Assembly: GCA_903875425.1 (NCBI GenBank)
Contig: CAIQWC010000040.1
Span: forward strand, 124,001 to 188,000
DNA from: an uncultured Actinomycetes bacterium
GTDB lineage: Bacteria; Actinomycetota; Acidimicrobiia; Acidimicrobiales; RAAP-2
Reading direction: 5' to 3'
DNA: 64,000 nucleotides
Position numbers and translations under genes: made by a program
Notes under the pieces: model-generated
Seen by the model: only the letters and a program-made list of their open reading frames with translations
Database searches by the model: none
What the model was told of the DNA's origin: nothing
Shown here: positions 26,697 to 37,083 of the stretch, one piece after another
How positions within the stretch are numbered: the stretch's first letter is position 1
Layout: every line of letters begins with the position of its first letter

Positions 26697-29633
26697 ATGG
26701 TAAGAAATTTCTTAACGCCTGGTCGTAGGATGCACAAATTTCGGCGTTACGCTGAGAACGTGAGGCGCATGTTCAGGACCATCTCGGCAGTGGCATTGGC
26801 CAGTATTGGCCTGGCCGCGGTGACGAGTGCTGTTCCGGTCTCGGCCAGTAGTTCGAATCAGGGAACGCGCGTCACCCAATCGCTGAGTGCAGCCGCATCT
26901 CCGCACACGATGCAGGGTGCCGTAGTCGGTAGAGCGCACATGATCGTGATGAAGCACCCTGGCTTTTCTCGGGCACCCTTGCCCAGTCTCTCGTTTCGTA
27001 CCGTTCGCAGTAGTAGTTCCGCTCATGCTGTGACCGCTAATACCCAATGTCTCACTACTGATTTCAATGGGGATTGCCCCACGGCGAACCAGGCGCTTCA
27101 GTACAACGGTGGAACCTTACTGACAAGTCCTGCGGTGTACGTAGTGACCTTCTCAACGTCATCGACCACGGAGGCGTCGACTGACAACTCGGGTTTTGTG
27201 AGTGGTGCTCTCGTCAACGACGGCACGGGCACGGCTAGCCCTCAACTTCAAGGGGCAATAAACGCAAGTCTCAATAGTCCGTGGTCGAAATGGTGGCAGG
27301 CAGAGTACTCAACACCAAATGCCACCCTGAGTTCGGGTCACTATGCCGGGTCCATCATCGTCAATGACCCGACGGCTGCAAATGGTTCACCGCAATGGTA
27401 CTGCTCGTCGGTCGATGGATCTGGTACGTGTACAGCCCGGGCCTCAGGTACGGTGATCGATGATGCCGATATCGAGGCCGCATTGAGTGCTTCCCCTCAG
27501 GTTTCTCAAATCACCGCGCAAAACCCAAATGCGATCTTCGTAACCCTCTTTCGCGCTGATCAGGTAATCACCTACGGACAAACACCAACGCAAGTATCGC
27601 CGCAGAACTCTGTGACAGCGTTCTGTGGCTACCACTCGGATGTCACCCCCGTCCCCACGTCGCACCTCGCGTACGTGGTGCTACCTAATGAAGGTGGCCA
27701 AGCGGGATGCAACTTTGTCGGGGGGGCCGCCGGTACGGACTTCAATAACTTTACGGCGATCCTCAGTCACGAACTCGCTGAGACCCAAACGGACCCTCAG
27801 CAGTCATGCACAGGACCAATCAGTAACCAACAGTGTGTTTCTACGGGGTGGATTGCTCCGTCGAGTGGAACTGGCTATGAAATTGGTGACAACTGCCAAA
27901 CCAGTATCAGCAACGGCTCCATGACCTCGCAAGTTGCGGGGGTCGGTACCGACACGGCTTCTTCCTATTGGTTCCAAGACGAATGGTCTAATGATGCGCA
28001 AGGTTGTTTATCGGGACAGGTCACACCAACCATCAGTCTCTCTTGGCTAACGCCGAGCGTCCTTCAAGCCTCGGTGACTGCAGCTGACGCGTATTCGGGA
28101 GGCGCTAATAGTTTGCCTTCGGCGCCCTTGGTCTTTTCTTTGAAGCGCAGGGGGCTTACCGTTGCTACCTACGCCGCAACCACTGGCGCTTGTGCGCCCG
28201 TGTCTTCGGCGACCTTGGCGAACTATGCCTACGTCGTGGGCCCCTACGTCAATTGCGCCACCACGCCGGCGGGCATTGCCTCTTGGACGGTACCGTCCTT
28301 TATGGCGGGAGACACCGTGACCGTCTCCATGACGGGCGCCTATCCGAGGACTACCTACGGTTTGCCATCAGGATTTACAGAATCAGGTGCGGTCGCATCG
28401 GCGACGAGCTCCATTAATTCAAGTACGCAACTATTGGGCGTGACTCAGTTGGGTTCGGGCAGTGTCTCATCGAATCAGTCGGGGATCCGCATCACTGCTC
28501 CTGGCTCTGCGAGCGCATCTTTTTTGACTGGGTCTAGCGTCACGCTGACAGCGACGCCAGCGAGCGGCTCAGTCTTCGCAGGTTGGTCGGGGGGAAGCTG
28601 CTCGGGGACTCAGACCACGTGCACCGTGACGATGGGTCAGGCGCAGTCCGTCACTGCCACTTTTAAATACACGACGTCGCTGCTTGTGTCGTGGACTAAC
28701 CCGACAACACTCAGTGTCAACCTAGCGAGTGGAGGACCGCTTAGTAACGCTGATATCTCCGTTCTGGTCAACAATTCCATAATCGCTAGGGGCACCACGA
28801 ACGACCAGGGAGTGGCCACCATTACTCAATTCAGAGAGCCAGCGGGAACGCTTGAGTCAGTTACTTTTTCTGGTGACGACACCCACAGTTTGGGGACGGC
28901 TTCCATTACGGTGCCGCTCGTGGGGCCTCTCACACTCGGGTCTCATTTGAGTCGTGGCCAATGTCTTCTCCAACCGGGAGGATCTAATCAATTGTGCCTG
29001 ACTGAGGGTGGGGATCTCGTTGAGGTGGCGTCCGATGGATCAACACGATTTGACGCACAAGTGTCAGGTGGTCAGAGTGCTGTCTTGACTAGTAACGGTA
29101 ATTTCACGGTCATTGACGGTGCGGGGAACATGATTTGGAGTTCACAAACCGCTGGCCTTGGGGTGACGCAACTCACTATTTTGAGTAACGCAAAGGTGGC
29201 GCTACTCGATAGTTCGAATCGAATGTGGTGGACTTCAAGCGGCGGCTCTGCTGGATTCTTGCCGACGGCGGCTCTTCACGCCGCGCTCTCGGTTCAGGTT
29301 CGAAACCTGGCCCTGGGTCAACGACTCACTACGGGCGCGTGCCTGTTTTCCTCATCGGGTGCGTCGAAACTCTGCGTAACGGTTTCAGGCAACGTAGTGG
29401 CTACGGATTCATCGGGGCGGACTATGTGGAGTTCCCGCACATCAGGCAAGGGTGTCGCTCTTTTGTTCAGACCAAATGGCCAGCTCGTAGTCGTGAATGC
29501 CACCGGCCGGGTCCTATGGAGCTTGGGGGCGCCCTTGAGGGGTGCGCATGCCCTAACAATCTCGAATTTGGGTGCAGTGCATGTGATCACGTCAAGCTCC
29601 AAGGTGATCTGGACCTCAAATAAAGGGCGGTAG
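26697..29633 (+). CDS. Secreted metalloprotease-like protein with bulb-lectin-type repeats
   Basis: A large exported protein of up to 978 residues. An Arg-rich N-terminus leads into a signal peptide (ISAVALASIGLAAV, cleavage probably near PVSASS). Residues about 115-440 form a putative zinc-peptidase-like domain: LSHELAETQTDP near 356 has an H-E-x-x-E core, and YEIGDNCQ follows as in uncharacterised secreted HELAE/TDP proteins. Cysteines are frequent. Then come Ig-like segments, a divergent InlB-type repeat (LTATPASGSVFAGWSGG), and two C-terminal repeats of the bulb-type lectin pattern (SNGNFTVIDGAGNMIWSSQ; FRPNGQLVVVNATGRVLWS). The start is uncertain: ATGs at 26697, 26730 and 26769 all precede the signal peptide. 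Peptidase activity is not proven. Confidence 0.78.
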   Translation: MVRNFLTPGRRMHKFRRYAENVRRMFRTISAVALASIGLAAVTSAVPVSASSSNQGTRVTQSLSAAASPHTMQGAVVGRAHMIVMKHPGFSRAPLPSLSFRTVRSSSSAHAVTANTQCLTTDFNGDCPTANQALQYNGGTLLTSPAVYVVTFSTSSTTEASTDNSGFVSGALVNDGTGTASPQLQGAINASLNSPWSKWWQAEYSTPNATLSSGHYAGSIIVNDPTAANGSPQWYCSSVDGSGTCTARASGTVIDDADIEAALSASPQVSQITAQNPNAIFVTLFRADQVITYGQTPTQVSPQNSVTAFCGYHSDVTPVPTSHLAYVVLPNEGGQAGCNFVGGAAGTDFNNFTAILSHELAETQTDPQQSCTGPISNQQCVSTGWIAPSSGTGYEIGDNCQTSISNGSMTSQVAGVGTDTASSYWFQDEWSNDAQGCLSGQVTPTISLSWLTPSVLQASVTAADAYSGGANSLPSAPLVFSLKRRGLTVATYAATTGACAPVSSATLANYAYVVGPYVNCATTPAGIASWTVPSFMAGDTVTVSMTGAYPRTTYGLPSGFTESGAVASATSSINSSTQLLGVTQLGSGSVSSNQSGIRITAPGSASASFLTGSSVTLTATPASGSVFAGWSGGSCSGTQTTCTVTMGQAQSVTATFKYTTSLLVSWTNPTTLSVNLASGGPLSNADISVLVNNSIIARGTTNDQGVATITQFREPAGTLESVTFSGDDTHSLGTASITVPLVGPLTLGSHLSRGQCLLQPGGSNQLCLTEGGDLVEVASDGSTRFDAQVSGGQSAVLTSNGNFTVIDGAGNMIWSSQTAGLGVTQLTILSNAKVALLDSSNRMWWTSSGGSAGFLPTAALHAALSVQVRNLALGQRLTTGACLFSSSGASKLCVTVSGNVVATDSSGRTMWSSRTSGKGVALLFRPNGQLVVVNATGRVLWSLGAPLRGAHALTISNLGAVHVITSSSKVIWTSNKGR

Positions 29634-29671
29634 AGCCGAGCGAGACGGCGGGGACTGTCTAACATCATGCA

Positions 29672-32104
29672 GTGGCTAAAGACACGGCAGGCAAGCATCG
29701 ATGGGAACACCGGACAGGAGCGTCGCTGCTTCTCAGCGTGACCGACGCCTCTGTTCGTCGTCGCAGCGGTCTTGATGCACTTCGCCTTATCTGCTCTGTC
29801 GCTGCCCTAGTCTTTCTTCGCCTTGTCGTAATGGCTAGCGGCCCAACAGAGCGAAGTATTCTGAATTTCTTTCGACCAGTTCCCTTGGGCCTCAGTTGGT
29901 TAGTAACAAGCTTGTGGATGGTGACCACCGTTGGTGTGTTGGCGCTGCTAGTTGTGAGCGCACTCGTAGCTGCTGAGCGTCATGTGGTTATCGACGTGGT
30001 TACCGCCGCTGGAATTGCTCTTGTTTCAGCGCTATTACTTAATAAATTCCTCGGTGTGATTTCGATATCAGGGATCACCGATGTTTCTCATAGTTACCCG
30101 ACAGTGATCTTGTCGTGCTCATCAGCCGCCACTTTGGTTGCGCTTGCGTACCTGAGCCGTGGCATGCAACGCCTGTTGGAGATCATGGTGGTGATCGCAA
30201 CGGTCACTGCGTTGCTCCATGGCTCCGGTCTTCCCCTAGCGCTCCTCGCATCAATCGTGCTGGGTTGGGGATCGGCATCCTTGACCCGCTTGGCGTGGGG
30301 CTCACCTGTTGGACTCGAGCCAAACGCTGCCGTGGTAGCCGGGCTTGGCGATCTTGGGATTATGGGAGCCAGGGTGGAAGCGGATCCTATCCAACGTTGG
30401 GGCGTGTCTCGCTATCTCGCCCAAGCGGGAGACCGTAGGTTGCGCGTATCCCTCTACGGCCGAGATGCTCGAGAAAGTCAACTGTTGGCGAAGCTGTATC
30501 GCACGGTCATGATGCGCGACCAAGCAGGGAGTTTTGCGTTTACTCGAGCTCAACAACTCGAACACGAGTGCTACCTCACCTTGCTGTTCTCCTCAGTGCT
30601 GGGGGACCGTTCGGCCAGTTTGGTCACCTCAGGTTTCAGTGGCGCATCACGTGATGCCTACTGCGTTACCGAGTCTCCTCAGGGGAAAACGCTTCGAGAA
30701 ATGTTTGAGTCGCAAAGTCCCGTCGATACCAGCGCCTTGACTGCTATTGCTACCATGCTCGCGGATCTCCATGCCGCTGGCTTGGCTCACGGAGAATTTG
30801 GTCTCGATGCGGTGGTGGTGGAGGGAAGTCACGTCGGGGTGCAAGATCTGGACAAAGCCGTGGTGCACGCGTCTGAGTCGGATAAGCAGCGAGATATTGC
30901 GAGTCTCCTCGTCACCCTTGCCCTGATATCGAACGCGCAGGCCGCGATGGACGCTGCTCGTAGCGCGCTTGGCGATGGGGTCATTAAAGAAGCCCTGAGC
31001 TACCTACAAGATGCTGCGCTACCAGTACGCCTCAGTAGCGATTTACGCCACGCCAAGGAAAAGAATCTACTGAAGCAGCTCAGAGAACAAGGGGCGACGG
31101 CCGTTGGCGTGGAAATCCCCGAGCTCGCCAAACTCCGCCGTATCGGAGGCATGCAACTCGTCCTCGCCATCGGTACCTTTATCGGGGGCTGGGCGCTTAT
31201 CGGCGTCTTCTTGAAAGTTGTGGGTGCCTGGTCCACCCTGACGCACGCTGAGTGGGCCTGGGTCGTGGTCACGGCGCTGATAGCGCAACTGGCGTATCTC
31301 TCATCTGCATTTGCGACGCTTGGTTCCATTACTAAAACGGTGCCGCTCAAGCCGCTTATTGTCCTGGAGCTATCGAATACCTTTAGCGGCCTAGCGCTCG
31401 GTACGCCCGCGGTCTTAGCAGCCAGAGTTCGGTTCTTCCAAAAACGAGGAATTGGTACGACTGAAGCGGTGAGTTCAGGCGTTCTTGAATCCACGGTTTC
31501 TTGGATTGTCAAGGGCGTACTCGCATTAGTGAGCATCCCCTTTGCGATAAGCACCTTTCACATTAAGGACGTCATTAATCCCCACGCAAGTAAGGGGACC
31601 TCAGCGCATCTTTTGAACGTTATGGTCTTTGGCCTTGAGGTCGTCGTCGGCGCTGGCATTTTGATCGCCATTGCCATGTTCATTCCGCGCGCGCGGCGGC
31701 TTGCTAAGTCAAAGCTCGCACCAAAATTTGGAGAAGTCCGAGATCACCTCAAAACCTTGGCCAAGACACCGAGCAAGATGCTTTCGATATTTGGCGGAAC
31801 CATGGGAGCACAATTGGTTACCGCCTTTGCGCTTTCAACTGCCTTAATGAGTTTCCATCAGCACTTGTCGTTGCCCGTTATTTTGGTGGTGCTCACCTTT
31901 GGCTCTATTCTTGGCGGCGTTTCGCCGGTTCCAGGAGGCATGGGCGTAGTGGAAGCGGGGATGATCCTTGGCCTAAGGGCCTGCGGCGTTGATTCGGAAT
32001 CGGCCGTTGCGGCAGTCTTTATACAGCGACTTTTCACGGCGTATCTGCCGCCCATGGCCGGCTGGGTCTGCCTGATGTGGTTGAGGAAAAAGAGTTACCT
32101 CTAA
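29672..32104 (+). CDS. Polytopic flippase-like (LPG-synthase TM domain) protein with kinase-like domain
   Basis: 810 residues in three parts. About five hydrophobic segments (residues 30-210) come first. A soluble domain (about 215-470) has an ABC1/RIO-like kinase pattern: LADLHAAGLAHGEFGLDAVVV and VQDLDKAVVH, where the catalytic-loop HGD is HGE and the DFG-like motif is DLD. The C-terminal UPF0104/lysylphosphatidylglycerol-synthase transmembrane domain has about seven spans and GGVSPVPGGMGVVEAGMILGL. No MprF synthase domain is present. A lipid-translocation role with regulation by a degenerate kinase is inference. Start is GTG at 29672. It is convergent with the tetR gene, sharing CTAA (32101-32104). 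Confidence 0.8.
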   Translation: MAKDTAGKHRWEHRTGASLLLSVTDASVRRRSGLDALRLICSVAALVFLRLVVMASGPTERSILNFFRPVPLGLSWLVTSLWMVTTVGVLALLVVSALVAAERHVVIDVVTAAGIALVSALLLNKFLGVISISGITDVSHSYPTVILSCSSAATLVALAYLSRGMQRLLEIMVVIATVTALLHGSGLPLALLASIVLGWGSASLTRLAWGSPVGLEPNAAVVAGLGDLGIMGARVEADPIQRWGVSRYLAQAGDRRLRVSLYGRDARESQLLAKLYRTVMMRDQAGSFAFTRAQQLEHECYLTLLFSSVLGDRSASLVTSGFSGASRDAYCVTESPQGKTLREMFESQSPVDTSALTAIATMLADLHAAGLAHGEFGLDAVVVEGSHVGVQDLDKAVVHASESDKQRDIASLLVTLALISNAQAAMDAARSALGDGVIKEALSYLQDAALPVRLSSDLRHAKEKNLLKQLREQGATAVGVEIPELAKLRRIGGMQLVLAIGTFIGGWALIGVFLKVVGAWSTLTHAEWAWVVVTALIAQLAYLSSAFATLGSITKTVPLKPLIVLELSNTFSGLALGTPAVLAARVRFFQKRGIGTTEAVSSGVLESTVSWIVKGVLALVSIPFAISTFHIKDVINPHASKGTSAHLLNVMVFGLEVVVGAGILIAIAMFIPRARRLAKSKLAPKFGEVRDHLKTLAKTPSKMLSIFGGTMGAQLVTAFALSTALMSFHQHLSLPVILVVLTFGSILGGVSPVPGGMGVVEAGMILGLRACGVDSESAVAAVFIQRLFTAYLPPMAGWVCLMWLRKKSYL

Positions 32105-32751
32105 GGCAGGTCGTCGGTGTGGATGGCGCGTAGACCCGCCCACATCAATCCGCCAACGCGGGACGCCAATCGCTGTGCTTCGGCGAGTCGCTCTTGTGGA
32201 TCCTCAAGGTTTTTTGCGTACTCTGAATCCATCCACGAAATAGAAGCGCCCTCGGTCATACCCACCATCGCCGCGGCAATCAAGTGACGGTGGCGCTGAT
32301 CGAGGCCCGCATCAACGAGGGGGTCGACACCTTCCACTAAGGCGTGTTCTACGCGTCGTACCGCGCGACCTAAGTCGTCATCGCCACCGTGGTTACGGTC
32401 ATAGAGAAGACGGAAAGCGTCCGTGTCCTCAACGAGAATTTCGAAATAGGCCCGGAGACCGAACTCGACTTGCTGACGTGGCCCTTCGGCCTCCGCCGTC
32501 GCGATAGCGACCGCCTTGAGAACGCGGTGAGCAATTTCATCGACCAACTCGATATAGAGGGCCTTTTTGGAATCGAAGTGCTGGTAGAGAAGGGGTTTGG
32601 TCACGCCGGCTTGCTCGGCCACTTCATCCATCGTGGTGGAACTAAAGCCTTGGCGAGCGAAGAGGTATCCAGCGACACGAAGTAGTTGTGCGCGACGCTG
32701 CTCGCCACTCAGGCGGCGCCCAGTTGATGGTTGTTTAGCAAGACTATCCAC
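32101..32751 (-). CDS. TetR-family transcriptional regulator
   Basis: A 216-residue one-component regulator. The N-terminal helix-turn-helix reads LLRVAGYLFARQGFSSTTMD then EVAEQAGVTKPLLYQHFDSK (residues about 24-63), which is canonical TetR/AcrR. The C-terminal ligand domain is helical and diverged, with a YDRNHGGDDDLGRA insert. It could act on neighbouring membrane or envelope genes. No palindromic operator adjacent to its start is convincing. Confidence 0.9.
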   Translation of the reverse strand: MDSLAKQPSTGRRLSGEQRRAQLLRVAGYLFARQGFSSTTMDEVAEQAGVTKPLLYQHFDSKKALYIELVDEIAHRVLKAVAIATAEAEGPRQQVEFGLRAYFEILVEDTDAFRLLYDRNHGGDDDLGRAVRRVEHALVEGVDPLVDAGLDQRHRHLIAAAMVGMTEGASISWMDSEYAKNLEDPQERLAEAQRLASRVGGLMWAGLRAIHTDDLP

Positions 32752-32788
32752 AGCGATCTCAGCCTACCGGTCGCTAACTCGTAGCTCG

Positions 32789-33814
32789 TCAGAGGTCCAG
32801 GGTGCTGAGCAACTCGGCAAGACGGGTTGGGAGGTTGGTGATATCAAACAAGGGCCTGGCGAGAGCGTAGTTGGCTTCAAGAGCTTGGCTTTTGGGTTCT
32901 TTAAGCCACGCCGCGATCTGACCAGTGTCGTCAGGATCGAGAAAATGGAATCCCATTTCGCGTAGGCATTGCGCGACGGGAAAGTGTCCGAGTACCAGGG
33001 GGCGTCGCTGAGCGATGGACTCTACGATGGGATTACCAAAGCCCTCCCGCGTCGAGGGAAGCAAGACCAGATCACAAGCGGCGTAGGCCGTGGCAATGGG
33101 ATCAGGATCTATGCCTCGGCGAACGGGTACTCGCGAGTGGGCGATCAGTTCATCGAGGTGCGTTTGGTAGTTATCTTCGGCGGGCCCAGTCAGCCAGTAG
33201 GTGGCGCCGAAAGATTCAGCGATCTGGAGAGATTGATCAATATTTTTTCTCGGGATTGCTCGCGTGGGCTGTAAGAAAAGCAGATCATCTTGAGCAATGT
33301 CCAAGTACCGCCTCGCGCCTTCTCTCGTCATGTGCGGAGGTGCTAGATCGAAGTGGTTCCAAAGCACCGATGAGCTAATGCCAACGTCATGGAGTGCCGT
33401 TGCCACCGGGGGAGCGATGGCAACGTGCTGCCATGCGTCATCGTTAGGTGGAGGCCACCACCATTTCGTGTCGGCTCTATCAGTCGCTAGGTCGTGATGG
33501 CGAATAATGGCGCGACGCCCTTGTAGATGCCTCGCGACCGCTCGAGAAGCGCGAGCGTTGATGGGGAGTGAAAGCATATTCTCCACGATGACAACATCTA
33601 TTCCATCGAGGGCTTTTCCCAATGCCGTTTCGTCCACCTCGTTGTTGTCGTAGAGGTCAAGTCCATTAACGATATTGACGTTTTCGCCGCCCCGCCCCGC
33701 TATCAGCCAAACCCGGTGGCCAAGCGCTTCTAATGAATCAGCCCATTTCGCGGCTTCTATGGAGACGCCGTCTACGCCACCAAGGCGAAAGGAAATAAGG
33801 GCGCAGGTTGCCAT
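32789..33814 (-). CDS. Glycosyltransferase family 4/1-like protein
   Basis: A 341-residue GT-B glycosyltransferase. It starts CALISFRLGGVDGVSIEAAK, the usual Gly-rich acceptor loop. The C-terminal nucleotide-sugar domain has FLQPTRAIPRKNIDQSL and the E-x7-E motif TREGFGNPIVESIAQRRP. It probably transfers a hexose to a glycan or lipid. Next to gmd, which makes a GDP-mannose derivative, a role in envelope polysaccharide is plausible; acceptor and donor are unknown. Confidence 0.83.
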   Translation of the reverse strand: MATCALISFRLGGVDGVSIEAAKWADSLEALGHRVWLIAGRGGENVNIVNGLDLYDNNEVDETALGKALDGIDVVIVENMLSLPINARASRAVARHLQGRRAIIRHHDLATDRADTKWWWPPPNDDAWQHVAIAPPVATALHDVGISSSVLWNHFDLAPPHMTREGARRYLDIAQDDLLFLQPTRAIPRKNIDQSLQIAESFGATYWLTGPAEDNYQTHLDELIAHSRVPVRRGIDPDPIATAYAACDLVLLPSTREGFGNPIVESIAQRRPLVLGHFPVAQCLREMGFHFLDPDDTGQIAAWLKEPKSQALEANYALARPLFDITNLPTRLAELLSTLDL

Positions 33815-33875
33815 GGAGTGATGCTAGGAGCCACAGACTGCCCAGCATGCTGGAGTAGTCTTATTTCGTTGCTAG

Positions 33876-34883
<1,008 letters not shown>

Positions 34884-34936
34884 GCCCGCGGACTTTTCTT
34901 CGGCCTAGGCCGATACGCTGAGAGTATTGGTTTCCC

Positions 34937-35602
34937 ATGGACGCCGCTATCGCCCTCACCTCCGCTGTCGCCCTCGTGGGCCGTTTCCCCGTCCTGGCCG
35001 GGGTTGATCTTGCGATGCCCAAAGGAAGTGTCACGACGGTACTCGGGGCCAATGGGGCGGGAAAGACCAGCCTGCTGAGACTGCTCGCTGGCCTTCAACG
35101 CCTCGATAGTGGTTCGGCACGCGTGCTAGGCGTTGACCTCGCGCGACCCGAGCGCAGTTATCGCCGCCGCGTGGGCCTCTTGGCTCACGATCCTGGCCTG
35201 TATGAAGACCTTACTCCGCAAGAAAATCTGGACTTCGCCCTTCATGCAGTCCGGCTGCCGGTGACGGCGACGCTACCGTCACTCATGCGTTGTGGGATTA
35301 GTGGTCGACTTTTGAACACGCCAGTAAAGCATTTGTCTCAGGGTCAGCGACGGCGCGTGGGTTTGGCCAAATTGCTAGCTCGTCGACCCGAGCTGTGGCT
35401 CCTCGACGAACCACACGCGAGTCTTGACGCAACCACGCGAATACTCGTCGGTGAGCTTGTAGAGGAAGCTGCAAGCGGTGGTGCCATGGTGGTTACGACA
35501 AGTCATGAGCCTGAGTACTCGGTGCCCATGGCAGATCTCGTCGTCACTATGGGTGGCGGTGTCGTGATTGCGAGCGAACGAGGTGGCCGACATGCTTCGT
35601 GA
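34937..35602 (+). CDS. ccmA: Cytochrome c maturation ABC transporter ATPase CcmA
   Basis: ATPase that, with CcmB, drives release of heme-loaded CcmE from CcmC in System I cytochrome c biogenesis. 221 residues with Walker A LGANGAGKTSLL, signature LSQGQRRRVGLAKLL, Walker B LWLLDEPHASLD and the H-loop in TTSHEPEYS. The CcmA assignment rests on the downstream ccmBCDEFGH order. The first gene of a tight operon, 53 nt after gmd on the same strand, so gmd could be co-transcribed. It overlaps ccmB by 11 nt. Confidence 0.92.
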   Translation: MDAAIALTSAVALVGRFPVLAGVDLAMPKGSVTTVLGANGAGKTSLLRLLAGLQRLDSGSARVLGVDLARPERSYRRRVGLLAHDPGLYEDLTPQENLDFALHAVRLPVTATLPSLMRCGISGRLLNTPVKHLSQGQRRRVGLAKLLARRPELWLLDEPHASLDATTRILVGELVEEAASGGAMVVTTSHEPEYSVPMADLVVTMGGGVVIASERGGRHAS

Positions 35603-36254
35603 CGCACGTTTGATTGCTGCGAGAGATCTACGAATTGAAATGCGCTCCAAGGTAGCCACCTGGCAAGTCCTACCCTTTGCCTTTTTGTCTCTGATTTTGT
35701 TCGCCTTTGCTATTGGTCCTGACCCGACACTGCTTAAGCAAACATCTCCGGGATTGTTTTGGTTGAGTTTGCTTTTTGCTTCGGTACTTGGGACACAGCG
35801 TTCGCTTTCGATTGAGGGTGATGGAGCAACTCGAGAGGCAACACGACTCTTAGGGATAGATCCGGCAGGGATCTTCCTTGGTAAGACCATTGCGCTTCTC
35901 ATCGAACTTGCAGCGCTTGAAATTGTCTTACTTGGTGGCGTCTTAGTGTTTTTCCATACGCAGGTGTCGAATTGGCCCCTACTCATTTCGTCGCTCATCC
36001 TCGCCCCCATTGGGCTCGCCTCAGCCAGTGTTATCTACGGATCGGTGACGACGGGCCTTCGAAGCACTGCGACCTTGCTACCGTTACTGGTGCTCCCCGT
36101 ACTGGCGCCTCTCCTTATCGCCGGGGCGCGTTGCTTCTCTGTGGCCACGGGTTCTCGAGGAAATTCAGCTGAGTGGCTAGGTATTTTGGCAGTTTTTGCA
36201 GGGATCTACGTCTTACTCGGTATCGTTCTCTATGGACCTTTGGAGGAATCGTGA
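35592..36254 (+). CDS. ccmB: Heme exporter membrane protein CcmB
   Basis: A 220-residue membrane component of the CcmAB complex with six hydrophobic segments. The N-terminus RDARLIAARDLRIEMRSK and the PTLLKQTSPGLFWLSLLFA segment are family marks, and LPLLVLPVLAPLLIAGAR closes the core. The ATG at 35592 lies inside the end of ccmA; a frame extension of 8 codons upstream is less likely. The stop overlaps the GTG of ccmC (GTGA). Confidence 0.92.
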   Translation: MLRDARLIAARDLRIEMRSKVATWQVLPFAFLSLILFAFAIGPDPTLLKQTSPGLFWLSLLFASVLGTQRSLSIEGDGATREATRLLGIDPAGIFLGKTIALLIELAALEIVLLGGVLVFFHTQVSNWPLLISSLILAPIGLASASVIYGSVTTGLRSTATLLPLLVLPVLAPLLIAGARCFSVATGSRGNSAEWLGILAVFAGIYVLLGIVLYGPLEES

Positions 36255-36976
36255 CACGCCGGCAGCTAACGAAGTGGGTAGGAGTAGTTTCGCTGGCCGC
36301 CGCTATCGCCGATGTTTGGCTTGGTCTTTGGGTGACGCCACCTGACGTAAACCAAGGCGATTTAGTTCGCTTGGTTTACATTCACCCGGCGCTCGCCTGG
36401 GTTGCGCTCTACCTCGCTTTTGGCGTAGCGGCTATCTGTTCCATCCTCTACCTGTGGCCACGAACGCGCTCGTTCACCATGGATCGCATCGCTGCGGCTT
36501 CGGTGGAAGTCGGTGTTGTCTTTACTGTGCTCACGCTCATTACGGGTTCGATTTGGGGACGCCCAACGTGGGGAGTCTGGTGGACCTGGGACGCCCGACT
36601 AACTTCAACCGCGTTGCTGGCGGTGATGTTCATTGGGTATCTCGCGCTTCGACGCGTGCCATCGGATCCGCACGTACGCGCGCGCCGCTGTGCCATTGCC
36701 GCAATCATCGCCGCGATTGACGTTCCCATCGTTCACTTCTCGGTTGTCTGGTGGCAGACCCTTCACCAGGGTGCCACGGTGTTGAACCCTAATCTCACCC
36801 CTACGATTCACGGCATCATGGCGTGGACCTTGCTCCTTAGTTTTTTGGCCTTCACGGGGATTTTCGTGTGGATGTTGCTTGTTCGTTTCGATATGGCGGT
36901 GCTTGAAGACGCTGGTGTTGATGACGGTCTTGAATCGGCGCTTATCGATCGTCGCGCAGAAGGGTCATCATCATGA
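36251..36976 (+). CDS. ccmC: Heme handling protein CcmC
   Basis: Transfers heme to CcmE at the outer face of the membrane. The WWD/tryptophan-rich motif occurs as WGRPTWGVWWTWDARLTS (about residues 100-117), with flanking heme-ligand histidines in VYIHPALAWVALY and VHFSVVWWQTLHQG. Six transmembrane segments. The GTG start at 36251 follows TGGAGGAATC, an excellent ribosome binding site, and overlaps the ccmB stop; the frame extends upstream inside ccmB but is not coding there. Length 241. Confidence 0.94.
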   Translation: MTRRQLTKWVGVVSLAAAIADVWLGLWVTPPDVNQGDLVRLVYIHPALAWVALYLAFGVAAICSILYLWPRTRSFTMDRIAAASVEVGVVFTVLTLITGSIWGRPTWGVWWTWDARLTSTALLAVMFIGYLALRRVPSDPHVRARRCAIAAIIAAIDVPIVHFSVVWWQTLHQGATVLNPNLTPTIHGIMAWTLLLSFLAFTGIFVWMLLVRFDMAVLEDAGVDDGLESALIDRRAEGSSS

Positions 36977-37083
36977 GTTACGTCTATGCGGGCTACATCA
37001 TTAGTGTTGCTGGACTTGGTCTCTATGGAGCTTCACTCCTAATCCGCCAGAGACGCTTACGCTCAAAGCGAGGGGTCAAGTGA
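36973..37083 (+). CDS. ccmD: Small membrane protein CcmD
   Basis: A 36-codon gene fitted exactly between ccmC and ccmE: its ATG overlaps the ccmC stop (ATGA) and its TGA overlaps the GTG of ccmE (GTGA). The product has one transmembrane segment (GYIISVAGLGLYGASLLI) followed by a strongly basic tail RQRRLRSKRG, the standard CcmD topology. CcmD helps release holo-CcmE from CcmABC. Assignment rests on position and topology, because CcmD sequences diverge quickly. Confidence 0.85.
   Translation: MSYVYAGYIISVAGLGLYGASLLIRQRRLRSKRGVK

Noticed and set aside
33842-33853. CCAGCATGCTGG palindrome between the glycosyltransferase and gmd
   Set aside because: Perfect but short and not placed against a recognisable promoter or regulator; 12-bp G+C-rich palindromes arise by chance in 64 kb.
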